Assembly (NCBI RefSeq): GCF_024436055.1 | Contig: NZ_JANFNH010000020.1 | Location: forward strand, 1-64,000 | From: Streptantibioticus rubrisoli | Lineage (GTDB): Bacteria > Actinomycetota > Actinomycetes > Streptomycetales > Streptomycetaceae | DNA length: 64,000 nucleotides | Reading direction: 5' to 3' | Part shown: positions 23,928-33,051 of the stretch, piece by piece | Numbering within the stretch: the stretch's first letter is position 1 | Layout of the letters: every line of letters starts with the position of its first letter | Position numbers and translations under genes: made by a program | Notes under the pieces: generated by a model | The model's input: only the letters and a program-made list of their open reading frames with translations | Told to the model about the DNA's origin: nothing | Databases searched by the model: none

Positions 23928-24428
23928 TCACGCCGAGCACTGAAGGCAGGCGTGGACTTCGCGGCCGTCCGGAGCTTGGTGGACCTCGGTCGACTGCGCG
24001 AGGAACTCGACGATGCCGTTGCCGCGGCCGTGTTCGTCCGGGGCGATGTCCTGGCGGGGGCGGTCTACGTCGGCTCCGGAGTCGACGACCACGATGTGCA
24101 GCGTGTGGTGGTCGAGGGCCAGTTGCAGCGTCATGTACTCGTGGCCGTACCGGGCGGCATTGGCGGCGAGTTCGTCGACGATGAGGATTGCCGAGTCCCG
24201 CTCGTCCTGGGGAATGCTCCAGCTCTCCAGCAGGTCCGCCGTGAAGTGACGGGCGGCGGAGACATGTGCTTCCTGCGCTGGCAAGGTGAGCAGCGCCTGG
24301 CGGCGGCAGCCTCCCGGGCACAGCCCACCCGTGACGGGCGTGAACCGGCGACGCTGCGGGCTACGGCGTGTGGTGTGCAGACGAGCGTCGCGGACGCGGC
24401 GGGGGTCTGTGGGGAGTAGCTGTGTCAT
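23928..24428 (-). CDS. HATPase_c-type ATP-binding (RsbW/SpoIIAB-like) protein
   Basis: A 166-residue protein of the histidine-kinase-like ATPase superfamily, single-domain type common in Streptomyces. The N-box is in ILIVDELAANAARYGHEY; the G1-type motif is VVVDSGADVDRP and the later G-box HGRGNGIVEFL. N-terminal ~40 residues are Arg/Pro-rich. Such proteins usually bind and may phosphorylate anti-anti-sigma factors or act as anti-sigma factors. Start ATG at 24428 after AAGGAG, with a leader like that at 21729, and an ECF-type promoter 72 bases upstream. A broken copy lies at 9524-9771. Confidence 0.82.
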   Translation of the reverse strand: MTQLLPTDPRRVRDARLHTTRRSPQRRRFTPVTGGLCPGGCRRQALLTLPAQEAHVSAARHFTADLLESWSIPQDERDSAILIVDELAANAARYGHEYMTLQLALDHHTLHIVVVDSGADVDRPRQDIAPDEHGRGNGIVEFLAQSTEVHQAPDGREVHACLQCSA

Positions 24429-24496
24429 CTCAGCTCACTCCTTGCGGATGGAAGGGGGAAGGGGAGGAGATCTCGTGAATACCAGCGCTTGTTTAC

Positions 24497-24527
24497 TTTC
24501 ACGTGCGGCAGGCGCCATGCGGTTCGG
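24497..24527 (-). promoter_or_regulatory. ECF-type promoter, copy 4
   Basis: Minus strand CCGAACCG and ACGTGAAAG with 17 bases between GAAC and ACGTG; 72 bases upstream of the ATG at 24428. One base differs from the other three boxes in the -10-like element. Confidence 0.58.
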
Positions 24528-24912
24528 CCCTTTCACGTCTGTGCCGATAAATACGTCCGCACAGGTCGGACGGTGATGCCGTGGAAGGAGGAACTGGGGA
24601 GCGATGGGCGCGGACGGCTGATCTGCTCGGCGGTGTGAGGGCTCTTGACGGAGGCTTGGGGCACGGCATGAGTCGCATCGCGCACTGCGGCTTCCGCGGC
24701 TTCCCCGAAGAGTAGGACAGAGTGAGGCACGGGCGCCGGGCTCCAGATGCGGCTGGACCCGGACACCGAAATGGCGACTGCGTAGTGGAATAGCTCCCTT
24801 ACCTGGAGTAGGTACCGCCCGCCGTCACCACGTTCGGGCGACCCGCGGGAGGCCGGTCCCGGGCATCCCGCAAAGACCCGTCGGCGTTCGCGGCTCGTGG
24901 TCGGGGATCAGG
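24528..24912. other. Region without a supported gene
   Basis: Nearly 400 bases between the ECF-type promoter and the 3' end of the DivIVA-domain gene. No frame with a ribosome site or domain is seen, and no clear hairpin. Confidence 0.4.
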
Positions 24913-25659
24913 TCAGCGCGTCGGCCACGGGACATGGAACGGCGATGTCAGGGACGAAGGGGGCAACGTCACTGTGTCCGGGGTCGTGCCGACCGGGGCC
25001 GGACGCGGCGGGCCGGAGGGGGTGACTTCCAGTCGGCGCATCTGTGACTCCAGGTGGGACTTCAGCCGAGAGCGGTATTCGCGCTCGAATGACTGCAACG
25101 TGTCCACGTAGCCCTCAAGCGCTGCCCGCATGGAATCCAAAGGAGCCATCAGAACCCGGCATCTCGCCCGCGCATCCCGTTCCAGGGCCTCCGATCTGTA
25201 ACGGGTGGCGTACTCAAGGCTCTCGGCACGGCTGTGCGCCTCGCTGACAATTCTGTACGCCTCCGTGCGTGCCGCCCTGACCATCTGGTCGGCGGCGTGG
25301 CCAGCCAACTCCAGTACGAGAACGGTGCCGCCATCGCCCGGTGACTGTGGAGTGAAAGAGTGGCTTGCGCTCACGGGTACCGTCGGTGGGAAGGCCGGGG
25401 TGCCTATCTGCTGTCTTACAGGAGGAGTTGGGTCGGAGGCGACCACGGGGAGCCCGGCGGAGTGCCGCTGCTGGTTCTGTGTGGCGACGCGGCTGGCTGC
25501 GGCCAGCTTGTTTCGTAGTGAATCGTTCTCCTTGATGAGCCGGTCCAACTCCACCTCCACTTCGTCGAGGAAGGCGTCGACCTCGTCCGCGTCATAGCCT
25601 GCACGGAGGCGGGCCGTGGTGAACTCCTTGTTCCGCACCTCCTCGGGGAACAGTGACAT
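24913..25659 (-). CDS. DivIVA-domain coiled-coil protein
   Basis: A 248-residue protein. The N terminus has the DivIVA/Wag31 signature: VRNKEFTTARLRAGYDADEV, then DAFLDEVEVELDRLIKENDS leading into a coiled coil. A Pro/Ser linker follows, and a second helical region (AADQMVRAARTEAYRIVSEA, then HSRAESLEYATRYRSEALER) resembles the C-terminal half of DivIVA paralogues. Such proteins sense membrane curvature and organise polar growth; the short length suggests an accessory paralogue, not the essential DivIVA. Start at 25659 after GAGGTGAAGAG. Confidence 0.88.
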   Translation of the reverse strand: MSLFPEEVRNKEFTTARLRAGYDADEVDAFLDEVEVELDRLIKENDSLRNKLAAASRVATQNQQRHSAGLPVVASDPTPPVRQQIGTPAFPPTVPVSASHSFTPQSPGDGGTVLVLELAGHAADQMVRAARTEAYRIVSEAHSRAESLEYATRYRSEALERDARARCRVLMAPLDSMRAALEGYVDTLQSFEREYRSRLKSHLESQMRRLEVTPSGPPRPAPVGTTPDTVTLPPSSLTSPFHVPWPTR

Positions 25660-26445
25660 CTCTTCACCTCACGTGATCGTCGAATGGCCCCGCGCCTTGT
25701 GAGGTGTGACAGAGGCGCCATGGGGGAGCGATCAGATGGCTGATGGCGGATGTGGAGTCGGGACAGGCAGGAGCATCACGCACGCGGATGTGGTCGCGCA
25801 CTCACTGACGCGGCTATGTGAAGCGCGGGTGAAGGCAGTGTATGTACCCGACGGCCTCCTTCCGCAAGACCTGTCGAGCCGCATGTGTGGCATGGCTGTC
25901 CGGTTCGACCACAGTGGCCCGCGATATCCGCAAGGGGCCGACTGAGGTGGCGCGGTCCGGGTGTGGGGGCGCGCCTCCTCGACGGCAACTCCCACTGGCG
26001 CCCGCAATCCATACTCCTCAGGCCCGATGCCTTCCCCTGTACCCACATCGGCGAAGTCGAACCAGTTCAGGACACGTTGAACCCCGCTGGCAAAGCACCT
26101 GCGACGTCAGGGCTGGCACGGCACCCTCACCGCCACGCGAGAAAGCGCAACCCCACTACCGCTCTCGCTCGCACGGTCGGGCCCGCAAACGGTACGCACA
26201 GTGGAGAACGGCCCCCGTTGCGACGCGGTGAGCGGCAACGGAGGGTCTACCCGGTGCAGTCGTGGGCGAGGTGCCCCGACTTGCCGTGGCAGTCGGCGTC
26301 CGACCAGGGGAAGATCCTGATCATGACGCCGACGTCCGGGCTCGGTAGCCGACGACAGCCGTGTCGCTGGAGGCTTGATGGTAGGTCAGTCAAGGCCGCT
26401 GGCTGGCACTGAGGACTACCTGTTCTCGTTCACGTTCGGGCTGTG
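25660..26445. other. Region without a supported gene
   Basis: About 790 bases between the DivIVA-domain gene and the 3' end of the phosphoesterase gene. Short open frames (for example 25735-25945 +) lack ribosome sites and known motifs. The promoter for the DivIVA-domain gene should be in the first 150 bases, but no clear element was found. Confidence 0.4.
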
Positions 26446-29202
26446 TCAGCCGTCGTTGTCCGACGACGGGATGTAGGCGCCGGGCACGTCGTTCGGCGCG
26501 TAGATCTTGGTCTCGCCGGGGTACGGCGCTTTCCAGTTGTGCGTCTCGTACCACGTCAGGTGGTTCATCTGCGCGGGGTTGGCGTAGTCGGGCACCGCGT
26601 TGGGGCCGGTCAGCCGCTGCTTCGACTTCCACCTGGCCCACTGCGCCGCGACCGACTTCTCCGCCGCCGGCACCCCCGTCGTGGACGGCACGAGAGCCGC
26701 CTTCGGGTCCTGCGCCGCCGGGGTGTCCACGCCGCAGGAGGGCGGGGTGCTCAGACCGTCGGTCAGCGAGGTCCGGTTGGGCACCGCAGTGAACGGCGTG
26801 AAGTTCGGGTTCCTGGTGAACGCCCCGAACATCGGGGTGGCCGCGCTGTCCTTCTGGTTCATCGGGTGGATCCCGAGGATCTGCTCGATGGTGCGGATCA
26901 TCGTGATCTGCGAGTAGTAGTGGTCGTCGACGACGCCGTGCCGCGCCCAGGGGCTGATGATCTGGATCGGGGCGCGGTGGCCGTCGACATGGTCGAGGCC
27001 GGCCTGGGAGTCGTCCTCGACGACGAAGATCGCCGAGTCCTTCCAGTACTTGCTGTGCGAGATCGCGTCAACGATCTTGCCGGTCGCGAGGTCGTTGTCG
27101 GCGACCTGGGCAGCCGGGCTCGCCGGACCACCGGTGTGGTCGCTGGAGAGCCAGAACATGTTGAGGTTCGCCGGACCGTTCTTCTCGAAGTCCTGCTTCC
27201 AGATCTCGTACCGGTACTGGTCCGGGATGCTGGTGTCGAACTTCGGGAAACCGGGCACCGACACGCTGTTGAGCGACGGGATGGGCGAGGACGAGTTCAG
27301 GGTGTAGGCGGTGCCTTGCCCGGTTGTGTCCATGTTCTTGGCGTCGCAGTACAGGTTCTGCCAGCTCGCGCCGGACGGCTTGGTCAGGAACTGCTGGAAC
27401 TCGCCGAAGTCCCGCACGGTCTTGCCGGCCGCCTGTGCGCCGGTCCACAGGAAGCCGGACTTCTGGTGGCCGAGAGCGTCGTCCTCGGTGTCGTAGCTAC
27501 GCACGTACTCACCGGCCGAGGACTCGGTGTACTCCGGATCGTCAGCCTGCATCAGCCAGTTGTGGCCCTCGGCGGAGTTCGTGCCGATGTCGTAGGTGTT
27601 GTCGTAGAGCCCGAACTGCTCGGCCATCGCATGCTGGTTCGGCGTCACGTTCTCGCCGAACTCCGCCAGCGACGGGTCGCCGTTGCCCTTCGAGATGTCG
27701 CCGAAGAGCTGGTCGTAGGTCCGGTTCTCCTTGACGATCAGGAAGACGTGCTTGATCGTCGAGGGGGCACCGAGCCGCGCCGGGACCGGCACCGGCGTAG
27801 CCTTGCTGTTCTTGTTGGCCAACGTGACCGCGCCGTTGGTCCAGCCGTTCTGCTGGAAGACCTTGGCCGTCTCGGACCTGATGACACGGTCGCTGGGCAG
27901 TGTGAACTGCGTCAGGCTCGACGTCGTGTCGTGGGTGTCGTGGCCGGCGCTGCTGGTGGGTCGGCGGGCGTCGATACCACGGGCGTTGGAAACGACCACC
28001 TTCTTGCCGACGGTGGTGATCTCCGCGGGGAAGTAGTCCGTAGGCAGCAGGCCGACGTAGCTGACCGGCTCCTGCGGGCTGGTGTACCGGTAGACGGCGA
28101 CGGCGTTGGCCCGGCCGAGCGTCACCAGCAGGTGGCCGTCGTCGGTGAGCGTCACCGCGTCGGGTTCGTAGCCCACCGACGCCTCCGGCCACGGCTGGGT
28201 GGAAATGGTCTGTACGACCTTGTCGCGGGTGGGGTCGATGACCGACACGTCGTTGGTGGCGGTGTCGGTGACGAAGACCGCCCCCTTCCTGGCATACACG
28301 GCGGTCGGGTGCAGACCGACGTGGATGCTGCCGACGGCGGCGGAGGGGGCGGCCAGGTTGATGACGCTGACCGTGCCCGTGGTGGTGGCACCGGTCACCG
28401 GGCTGGCCGGCACCTGGGTGTTGTAGGAGTTGAGCGTGGAGTCGCCGGGCTTCGCCGGACGGCCGCCCTCGTTGCTGACGTAGAGCTTGTGGCCGACCTG
28501 GACCATGTCGCGCGGGGCGCTGCCGACCGCCCAGCTCTGCTCGATGGCCCCGGTCGCCGTGTTGATCGCGACCACCCGGTTCTGGCCGTTGACCGCGCTG
28601 TACACGGTGGAGCCGTCGGCCGAGAACACCGCCGCACCCACCAGTGCGTGCTTGGCTCCCTCGGCGGGGATCGAGATGGTCGTCGGGTCGGAGAGGGTGC
28701 CATCCGAGTTCACGGTGAACTTGGTGTAGCCGTCGCTCTGGCCCAGCCACAGCTGCGAGCCGTCGGGCGAGTACGTGGGGCCCTCCTGGCCGACAGCGCT
28801 GCTGCTGATGCGCAGGTCGTCCGATGCGGCACTGCCGACACGCTGCTTCACCTGCCCGGTCGTGAGGTCCACGACGACCAGCGCCGCATCACCATCGGTG
28901 ACCGAGGCGGCGAGATGGCTGCCGTCCGGGCTGACCGACGACGACATGATCTTGCCGTCGTTGATGATGAGGCGGCTGCCGTACGGGGCTATGTACTGGT
29001 CGCTGGAGATGACCTGGCCCTTGGCGGTGACCTGGCCGACCTGTTGGGTTCCGAACTGGTGCGTCGAGGCGATAGCGGTGCCGGTGGCCAGGGCGACACC
29101 GGTGATGCACGCCGTGACCAGCATTGCCCGGCGGCTGGTACGTCTGCCGAGAAGGACGACGTGCTCCTTCTTGGCATGTCGACGGAGACGCGTTACCTGC
29201 AT
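26446..29202 (-). CDS. Secreted YVTN-propeller/phosphoesterase-family protein
   Basis: A 918-residue exported protein. After RRTSRRAMLVTACITGVALA (signal or anchor) residues ~60-400 form a beta-propeller with YVTN-like blades (SSVSPDGSHLAASVTDGDAA, RVVAINTATGAIEQSW, VFVTDTATNDVSVIDPTRDK). Residues ~470-800 are a PF04185-type phosphoesterase domain: KHVFLIVKENRTYDQLFGDI, GHNWLMQADDPEY, IFVVEDDSQAGLDHVDGHRA and the final TMIRTIEQILGIHPMN. The family includes phospholipase C and acid phosphatases; the exact substrate is not readable. It starts 12 bases after the ABC permease gene and belongs to that operon. Confidence 0.85.
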   Translation of the reverse strand: MQVTRLRRHAKKEHVVLLGRRTSRRAMLVTACITGVALATGTAIASTHQFGTQQVGQVTAKGQVISSDQYIAPYGSRLIINDGKIMSSSVSPDGSHLAASVTDGDAALVVVDLTTGQVKQRVGSAASDDLRISSSAVGQEGPTYSPDGSQLWLGQSDGYTKFTVNSDGTLSDPTTISIPAEGAKHALVGAAVFSADGSTVYSAVNGQNRVVAINTATGAIEQSWAVGSAPRDMVQVGHKLYVSNEGGRPAKPGDSTLNSYNTQVPASPVTGATTTGTVSVINLAAPSAAVGSIHVGLHPTAVYARKGAVFVTDTATNDVSVIDPTRDKVVQTISTQPWPEASVGYEPDAVTLTDDGHLLVTLGRANAVAVYRYTSPQEPVSYVGLLPTDYFPAEITTVGKKVVVSNARGIDARRPTSSAGHDTHDTTSSLTQFTLPSDRVIRSETAKVFQQNGWTNGAVTLANKNSKATPVPVPARLGAPSTIKHVFLIVKENRTYDQLFGDISKGNGDPSLAEFGENVTPNQHAMAEQFGLYDNTYDIGTNSAEGHNWLMQADDPEYTESSAGEYVRSYDTEDDALGHQKSGFLWTGAQAAGKTVRDFGEFQQFLTKPSGASWQNLYCDAKNMDTTGQGTAYTLNSSSPIPSLNSVSVPGFPKFDTSIPDQYRYEIWKQDFEKNGPANLNMFWLSSDHTGGPASPAAQVADNDLATGKIVDAISHSKYWKDSAIFVVEDDSQAGLDHVDGHRAPIQIISPWARHGVVDDHYYSQITMIRTIEQILGIHPMNQKDSAATPMFGAFTRNPNFTPFTAVPNRTSLTDGLSTPPSCGVDTPAAQDPKAALVPSTTGVPAAEKSVAAQWARWKSKQRLTGPNAVPDYANPAQMNHLTWYETHNWKAPYPGETKIYAPNDVPGAYIPSSDNDG

Positions 29203-29214
29203 GGAGGCATCCCT

Positions 29215-30576
29215 TCAGGGAGTGGGAAGCAGTTCGACATTGCCGTCGAACTGCCAGAGCGGGTTCGGTGCGTCGCCGGTCGGGGTTCGCACCAGGAAGT
29301 AGCCGTTGACTTCCTTCGGCCCGTCACCGTCGGCCTCGAACCGCCCGGCCGGGGCGACATCGAGCTGGTAGATGGCCGTCCCCGCCGCCGCAGTGCCGGG
29401 GAGGTGCCAAGTGACGACGCAGCGCCAGTCGTTGCCCGGCCCCTCGGCGTCGACCTGGCCGTCGCTCCGGTCGCACGCCGCCGTGACCCGCAGCTGCGCC
29501 TCGGTGACGGCGGGACGGTGGAACTGCTCGGTCTGGATGCGATAGAGGTGGGCGAACGCGGTGGCGACCGACCGCTCCACCTTGGCCTGCGAGATCCCGG
29601 AGCCCATGGAAGGGGCGGTCACGGCGACGGCCCCGAAGGCCAAGGCGAGCAGTCCGACGAGCGGCAGCAGCCCGATGGTGATCGCGCGGCGCCCGATGCC
29701 GTCGTTGGTCGCGTCGGTGAAGTCCCGCCGCACGAAGAGTAGGTAGGCCAGGGTGGTCGCGACCACGACCCAGCCCAGGCTGACCGCGACGGCGATCAGG
29801 AGCTCGCCGAGTTGTGCCGGGCTGGCGAACAGCCCGTTCCAGGCGATGAAGGCATAGCCGGGCAGGGCGAGGCGTACCGCTACCGGCAACGGCAGCATCT
29901 GGGCGAACTGCATCGCGACCGCCACCAGTGCGGGCAGCAGCAGTCCCATCGGGGAGCGTCCCAGCACGACGGACCCGAGCAGACCGATCGCGGCGAGCGC
30001 CAGGGTGGGGGCGAGCGCGCAGACCCAGGCGAGCACGACGTCTCCGGCGGCGTCCGACGGCGTCAGCAGGTGGCCGTCGAGTCCGACCAGCGGCTGGTTG
30101 CCGACCGTCAGGAGCCCCCCGGCCGCGCTTGAGGCGACCAGCCCGGTCACGAGCAGCAGGATGACGGTGAGGCTGGCCAGCGCCTTGGCCGCGAAGATCC
30201 GCCGAGGCGACCGGACCGCCACCAGCAGATGACGCCAGGTGCCGAGCCGGTCCTCGGCGGCGAAGACGTCCCCGGCGACCACCGAGGTCAGCAGCGGGAG
30301 CGCCCAGGAGCCCGCGAACCCGAGGACCACCAGCGGGCCGGCCCATGCCGTGGCGTGCATCCAGCGACCGAAGAGGGTGTCGGTGGGGAGAGTGCTCTGC
30401 TGGCTCACCGCGGCGACGAACAGCCCCGGCACGACCCAACAAGCGAGCAACAGCAGACGGATCCGCCACTGGGAGACGAGCTTGACCACCTCGAAGCGGT
30501 AGCCGCGCGTCACCGGGACGCGCTGGGCATGGGGGTCGGCACCGGCAACGTTGCCGTCGGCGACGGTCACGGTCAT
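29215..30576 (-). CDS. ABC transporter permease
   Basis: A 453-residue integral membrane protein (about six to seven helices, e.g. LLLLACWVVPGLFVAAVS, AGPLVVLGFAGSWALPLL, LTVILLLVTGLVASSAAGGL, VSLGWVVVATTLAYLLFV). Its C-terminal ~110 residues after the last helix form an extracytoplasmic domain (QAKVERSVATAFAHLYRIQT to NPLWQFDGNVELLPTP). Start ATG at 30576 overlaps the ATPase stop (ATGA). It pairs with the ATPase upstream. The extracytoplasmic tail next to a secreted phosphoesterase suggests a lipid- or envelope-directed transporter; the substrate is unknown. Confidence 0.8.
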   Translation of the reverse strand: MTVTVADGNVAGADPHAQRVPVTRGYRFEVVKLVSQWRIRLLLLACWVVPGLFVAAVSQQSTLPTDTLFGRWMHATAWAGPLVVLGFAGSWALPLLTSVVAGDVFAAEDRLGTWRHLLVAVRSPRRIFAAKALASLTVILLLVTGLVASSAAGGLLTVGNQPLVGLDGHLLTPSDAAGDVVLAWVCALAPTLALAAIGLLGSVVLGRSPMGLLLPALVAVAMQFAQMLPLPVAVRLALPGYAFIAWNGLFASPAQLGELLIAVAVSLGWVVVATTLAYLLFVRRDFTDATNDGIGRRAITIGLLPLVGLLALAFGAVAVTAPSMGSGISQAKVERSVATAFAHLYRIQTEQFHRPAVTEAQLRVTAACDRSDGQVDAEGPGNDWRCVVTWHLPGTAAAGTAIYQLDVAPAGRFEADGDGPKEVNGYFLVRTPTGDAPNPLWQFDGNVELLPTP

Positions 30577-31523
30577 CGGTCGGCCTCCCGCTGTCCCTGC
30601 TGTTCGGTGAGCGCGAGGAACGCAGCCTCGAGCGGCGACACCACCGGAGCGAGCTCGCGCACCGCGATGCCCACCTTCACAAGTCCCGCCACCAGTGCGT
30701 CGAGAGCGGGCACCGGCGCGCGCACGACGAGCGCCTCGGCGCCGCGCCACGCCCCGGCGTCATCCAGGACGCGAATCCCGGCCGTGTGGGCGGCCAGTCG
30801 GCGCGCGGCCTCCGGATCGGAGGTCAGCAACCGGTAATCCAGTTCACGGCTTTCGGCCGCCAACTTGCCCAACGGGCCGGAGAAGCGGACCCGTCCGGTC
30901 GCGAGAATGGTGACCTCGGAGCACAGCGCCTCGAGGTCGTCCATCCGGTGGCTGGAGAGCACGACAGTGGTGCCCTCCTTCGCAAGCCGCCCGAGCACGC
31001 TGTGCACGTGCTTCTTGCCCGCCGGGTCGAGACCGTTGGCGGGCTCGTCGAGTACCAGCAGCCGGGGCTCGGTGAGCAGAGCGGCGGCCAACCCGAGCCG
31101 CTGGCGCATGCCCAAGGAGAAACCGCGGGCCCGATCGTCGGCGACCTCGCTGAGCCCCACCTCGCCGAGCACATCGTCGATCCGCGTCCTCCGCGCGTCC
31201 TGGCCACGCAGAGCAGCCAGCGCGGCGAGGTTCTGCCGTGCGGTCAACGAGGGGTACAGGCCGGGCCCGTCCACGAAACCGGCGACACCACGCGGAGCCG
31301 GCAACGCCCGCCCAACCGGCATGCCGAGGATCTCAAGGGCACCGCTGTCGGCGACGGCCAGGCCGAGCAGGAGGCCGAGCAGCGTCGTCTTACCGGCGCC
31401 GTTCGGCCCGAGCAAGCCATGGACCTGCCCCTGCACCAGATCCAGATCGACGCCGTCGAGTGCGACGACGTCACCGAAACACTTCGACAGCCCACGAGCC
31501 TGAACCGCAAGTTGTGTGTCCAT
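30573..31523 (-). CDS. ABC transporter ATP-binding protein
   Basis: A 316-residue ATPase of the DrrA/CcmA type. Walker A GLLGPNGAGKTTLLGLL, Q-loop region GVAGFVDGPGLYPSLTARQN, signature FSLGMRQRLGLAAALL, Walker B RLLVLDEPANGLDP and H-loop VVLSSHRMDD. A ~90-residue C-terminal extension matches the usual regulatory tail. First gene of a three-gene operon with the permease (ATGA overlap) and the secreted phosphoesterase. Start at 31523 after GGGAAGGGG. Confidence 0.9.
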   Translation of the reverse strand: MDTQLAVQARGLSKCFGDVVALDGVDLDLVQGQVHGLLGPNGAGKTTLLGLLLGLAVADSGALEILGMPVGRALPAPRGVAGFVDGPGLYPSLTARQNLAALAALRGQDARRTRIDDVLGEVGLSEVADDRARGFSLGMRQRLGLAAALLTEPRLLVLDEPANGLDPAGKKHVHSVLGRLAKEGTTVVLSSHRMDDLEALCSEVTILATGRVRFSGPLGKLAAESRELDYRLLTSDPEAARRLAAHTAGIRVLDDAGAWRGAEALVVRAPVPALDALVAGLVKVGIAVRELAPVVSPLEAAFLALTEQQGQREADR

Positions 31524-31656
31524 AGCCCCTTCCCGCAAACCCGAAGAGAATGTAGGACCCGCCCATGGGACAGTCAGGAGCGCCCGGTTGAACGCTCGCG
31601 AAACGGAAGAAGACCGACTCGCCGAGGCCGTATCTGTCCGAGCAGCTGATGGCTCG

Positions 31657-31989
31657 TCACCCATGGGCCCTGACCGGCTGGCACTCCGGTCGTACTTCGC
31701 TATCGCTGCGCCTCAGCGCTGCGTTGTGGATTGCACGCGGGTTACTTGGCGTTGCCGCCGACCGGGGCGGCCGGAGCGTCACGGACACTGCGGGCGGACT
31801 TCCAGGTGCCTGCTCTGGCACGCTGATCGGTTCGGGTCGTGGGCGAAGCGGTGCGGCTTGCTTCAGTGTTCGGTGCGGTTGACGCACGTTGTAGAAGGAC
31901 TCGAACTCGCGGACCGCGTAAAGAAGGTGGCTCTGGTTCCAGATCAAAGTGCGGTGCAAGAGCTCGTCAGCGATCAAGCCAACGACCAC
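31657..31989 (-). pseudogene. Transposase C-terminal fragment
   Basis: The first ~55 codons read GLIADELLHRTLIWNQSHLL, then YAVREFESFYNVRQPHRTLK with QAAPLRPRPEP, which is the end of an integrase-core transposase of the type that mobilises IS481/IS3-like elements. The catalytic domains are absent and the rest of the frame is unrelated. A dead remnant lying between the ABC operon and the truncated aldo/keto reductase. Confidence 0.6.
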
Positions 31990-32070
31990 CGCGGATGAAT
32001 TACCGGCACCCGCGGTGCCCCGGTGGCGGCCATCCGCACCCTGGTGGGGCAGCCTGCGGCCAGCGGGCCA

Positions 32071-32394
32071 TCAGGCGGATGCTTCGGTGAGCCTCGCGAG
32101 CTCAGCCTCGCCCAGCTTGAGGCCAGCCACCGCTGTCAGCGCGGGCAACTGCTCCACCATGCGGGCGCTGGCGATCGGCGCGGCGACCGTCGGCTGAGCG
32201 GCCAGCCAGGCCAGCGCCACGGTGGCATGCGCGACACCGTGCGCCGCGGCCACTTCGTCCAGCGCCGCGAGCACGCGCAGCCCCCGCTCGCTGTCCAGGT
32301 ACTTCCCGGCCCGCTCCACCCGGGCGCTCTCCACCGGCTTGCCTGGGCGGTACTTGCCGGTCAGGAAGCCGGCCGCGAGCGCGAAGTACGGCAC
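32071..32394 (-). pseudogene. Aldo/keto reductase, C-terminal third only
   Basis: Reads YFALAAGFLTGKYRPGKPVE, later HGVAHATVALAWLAAQPTVA, then APIASARMVEQLPALT and a stop at 32071. This matches the C terminus of aldo/keto reductases (LTGKYR, the A.AW.L..P.V..PI.GA.. motif). The catalytic Asp/Tyr/Lys/His half is missing; the sequence is joined at about 32394 to the 3' part of an oppositely oriented LLM oxidoreductase gene. Confidence 0.75.
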
Positions 32395-33051
32395 CCCACC
32401 ATCCTGCTGGCCCCCCTGCGCACCAACCACCCGCTGTTCGCCAAGGCCACCGCCACACTCGACCGCCTTTCCCGCGGCCGGCTCGTGCTGGGCCTGGCGC
32501 CCGGCGGCCGGGAGGACGACTACAACGCGAGCGGAGTCGAATTCGACCAGCGCGGCAAGCTGTTCGACGCGCTGCTCGAACGGGCCGTCCGGCAGTGGCA
32601 GGACGACGGCGGTATCGGGCCGCACCCCGCCACGGGCGGCGGCCCCCCGCTGCTCTTCGGTGGGTTTACCGAACGCGCGCTGCGGCGTATGACGACCTAT
32701 GGTCGCGGCTGGATCGGTGGCGCCCAGGGCGTGGCGAACTTCCGGACCATCCTCCCGCGTGTCCGGCAAGCGTGGCGGGACGCGGGCAAAGCTGGGGCGC
32801 CCCGGTTGGTGGCCACCGCGCACTTCTCGCTGGGCCCGGACGCACAACAACGCCTGCACAGCCGCCTTGCCAACTACTACACCTCCGGCACGTACACCAG
32901 CGAAAGCATTGAAGCCGGTCTGTCCACACCCGATGAAGTAGCCCGCGAGGTCGCCGCCTACGCCGAAGCAGGCTGCGACGAACTCATCCTCTTCCCCCAC
33001 GGCGGCGGCCAGGAACAGGTGGACCTGCTCGCCGACGCCGTCGGGCTGTGA
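32395..33051 (+). pseudogene. LLM-class flavin-dependent oxidoreductase, 5'-truncated
   Basis: From about 32395 the frame gives PTILLAPLRTNHPLFAKATA, then TLDRLSRGRLVLGLAPGGRE and ends at 33051 with GCDELILFPHGGGQEQVDLL. This is the C-terminal ~70% of a luciferase-like (LLM) enzyme; the start and first strands are gone, replaced by reverse-strand aldo/keto reductase sequence. An open frame runs in from 32023 but that part is the antisense of the reductase. Confidence 0.78.

Noticed and set aside
26443-29742. A 1099-codon open frame on the plus strand
   Set aside because: It is antisense to the phosphoesterase and permease genes; composition is Val/Arg/Gly/Asp-rich with no domain, a usual shadow frame in high-GC DNA.
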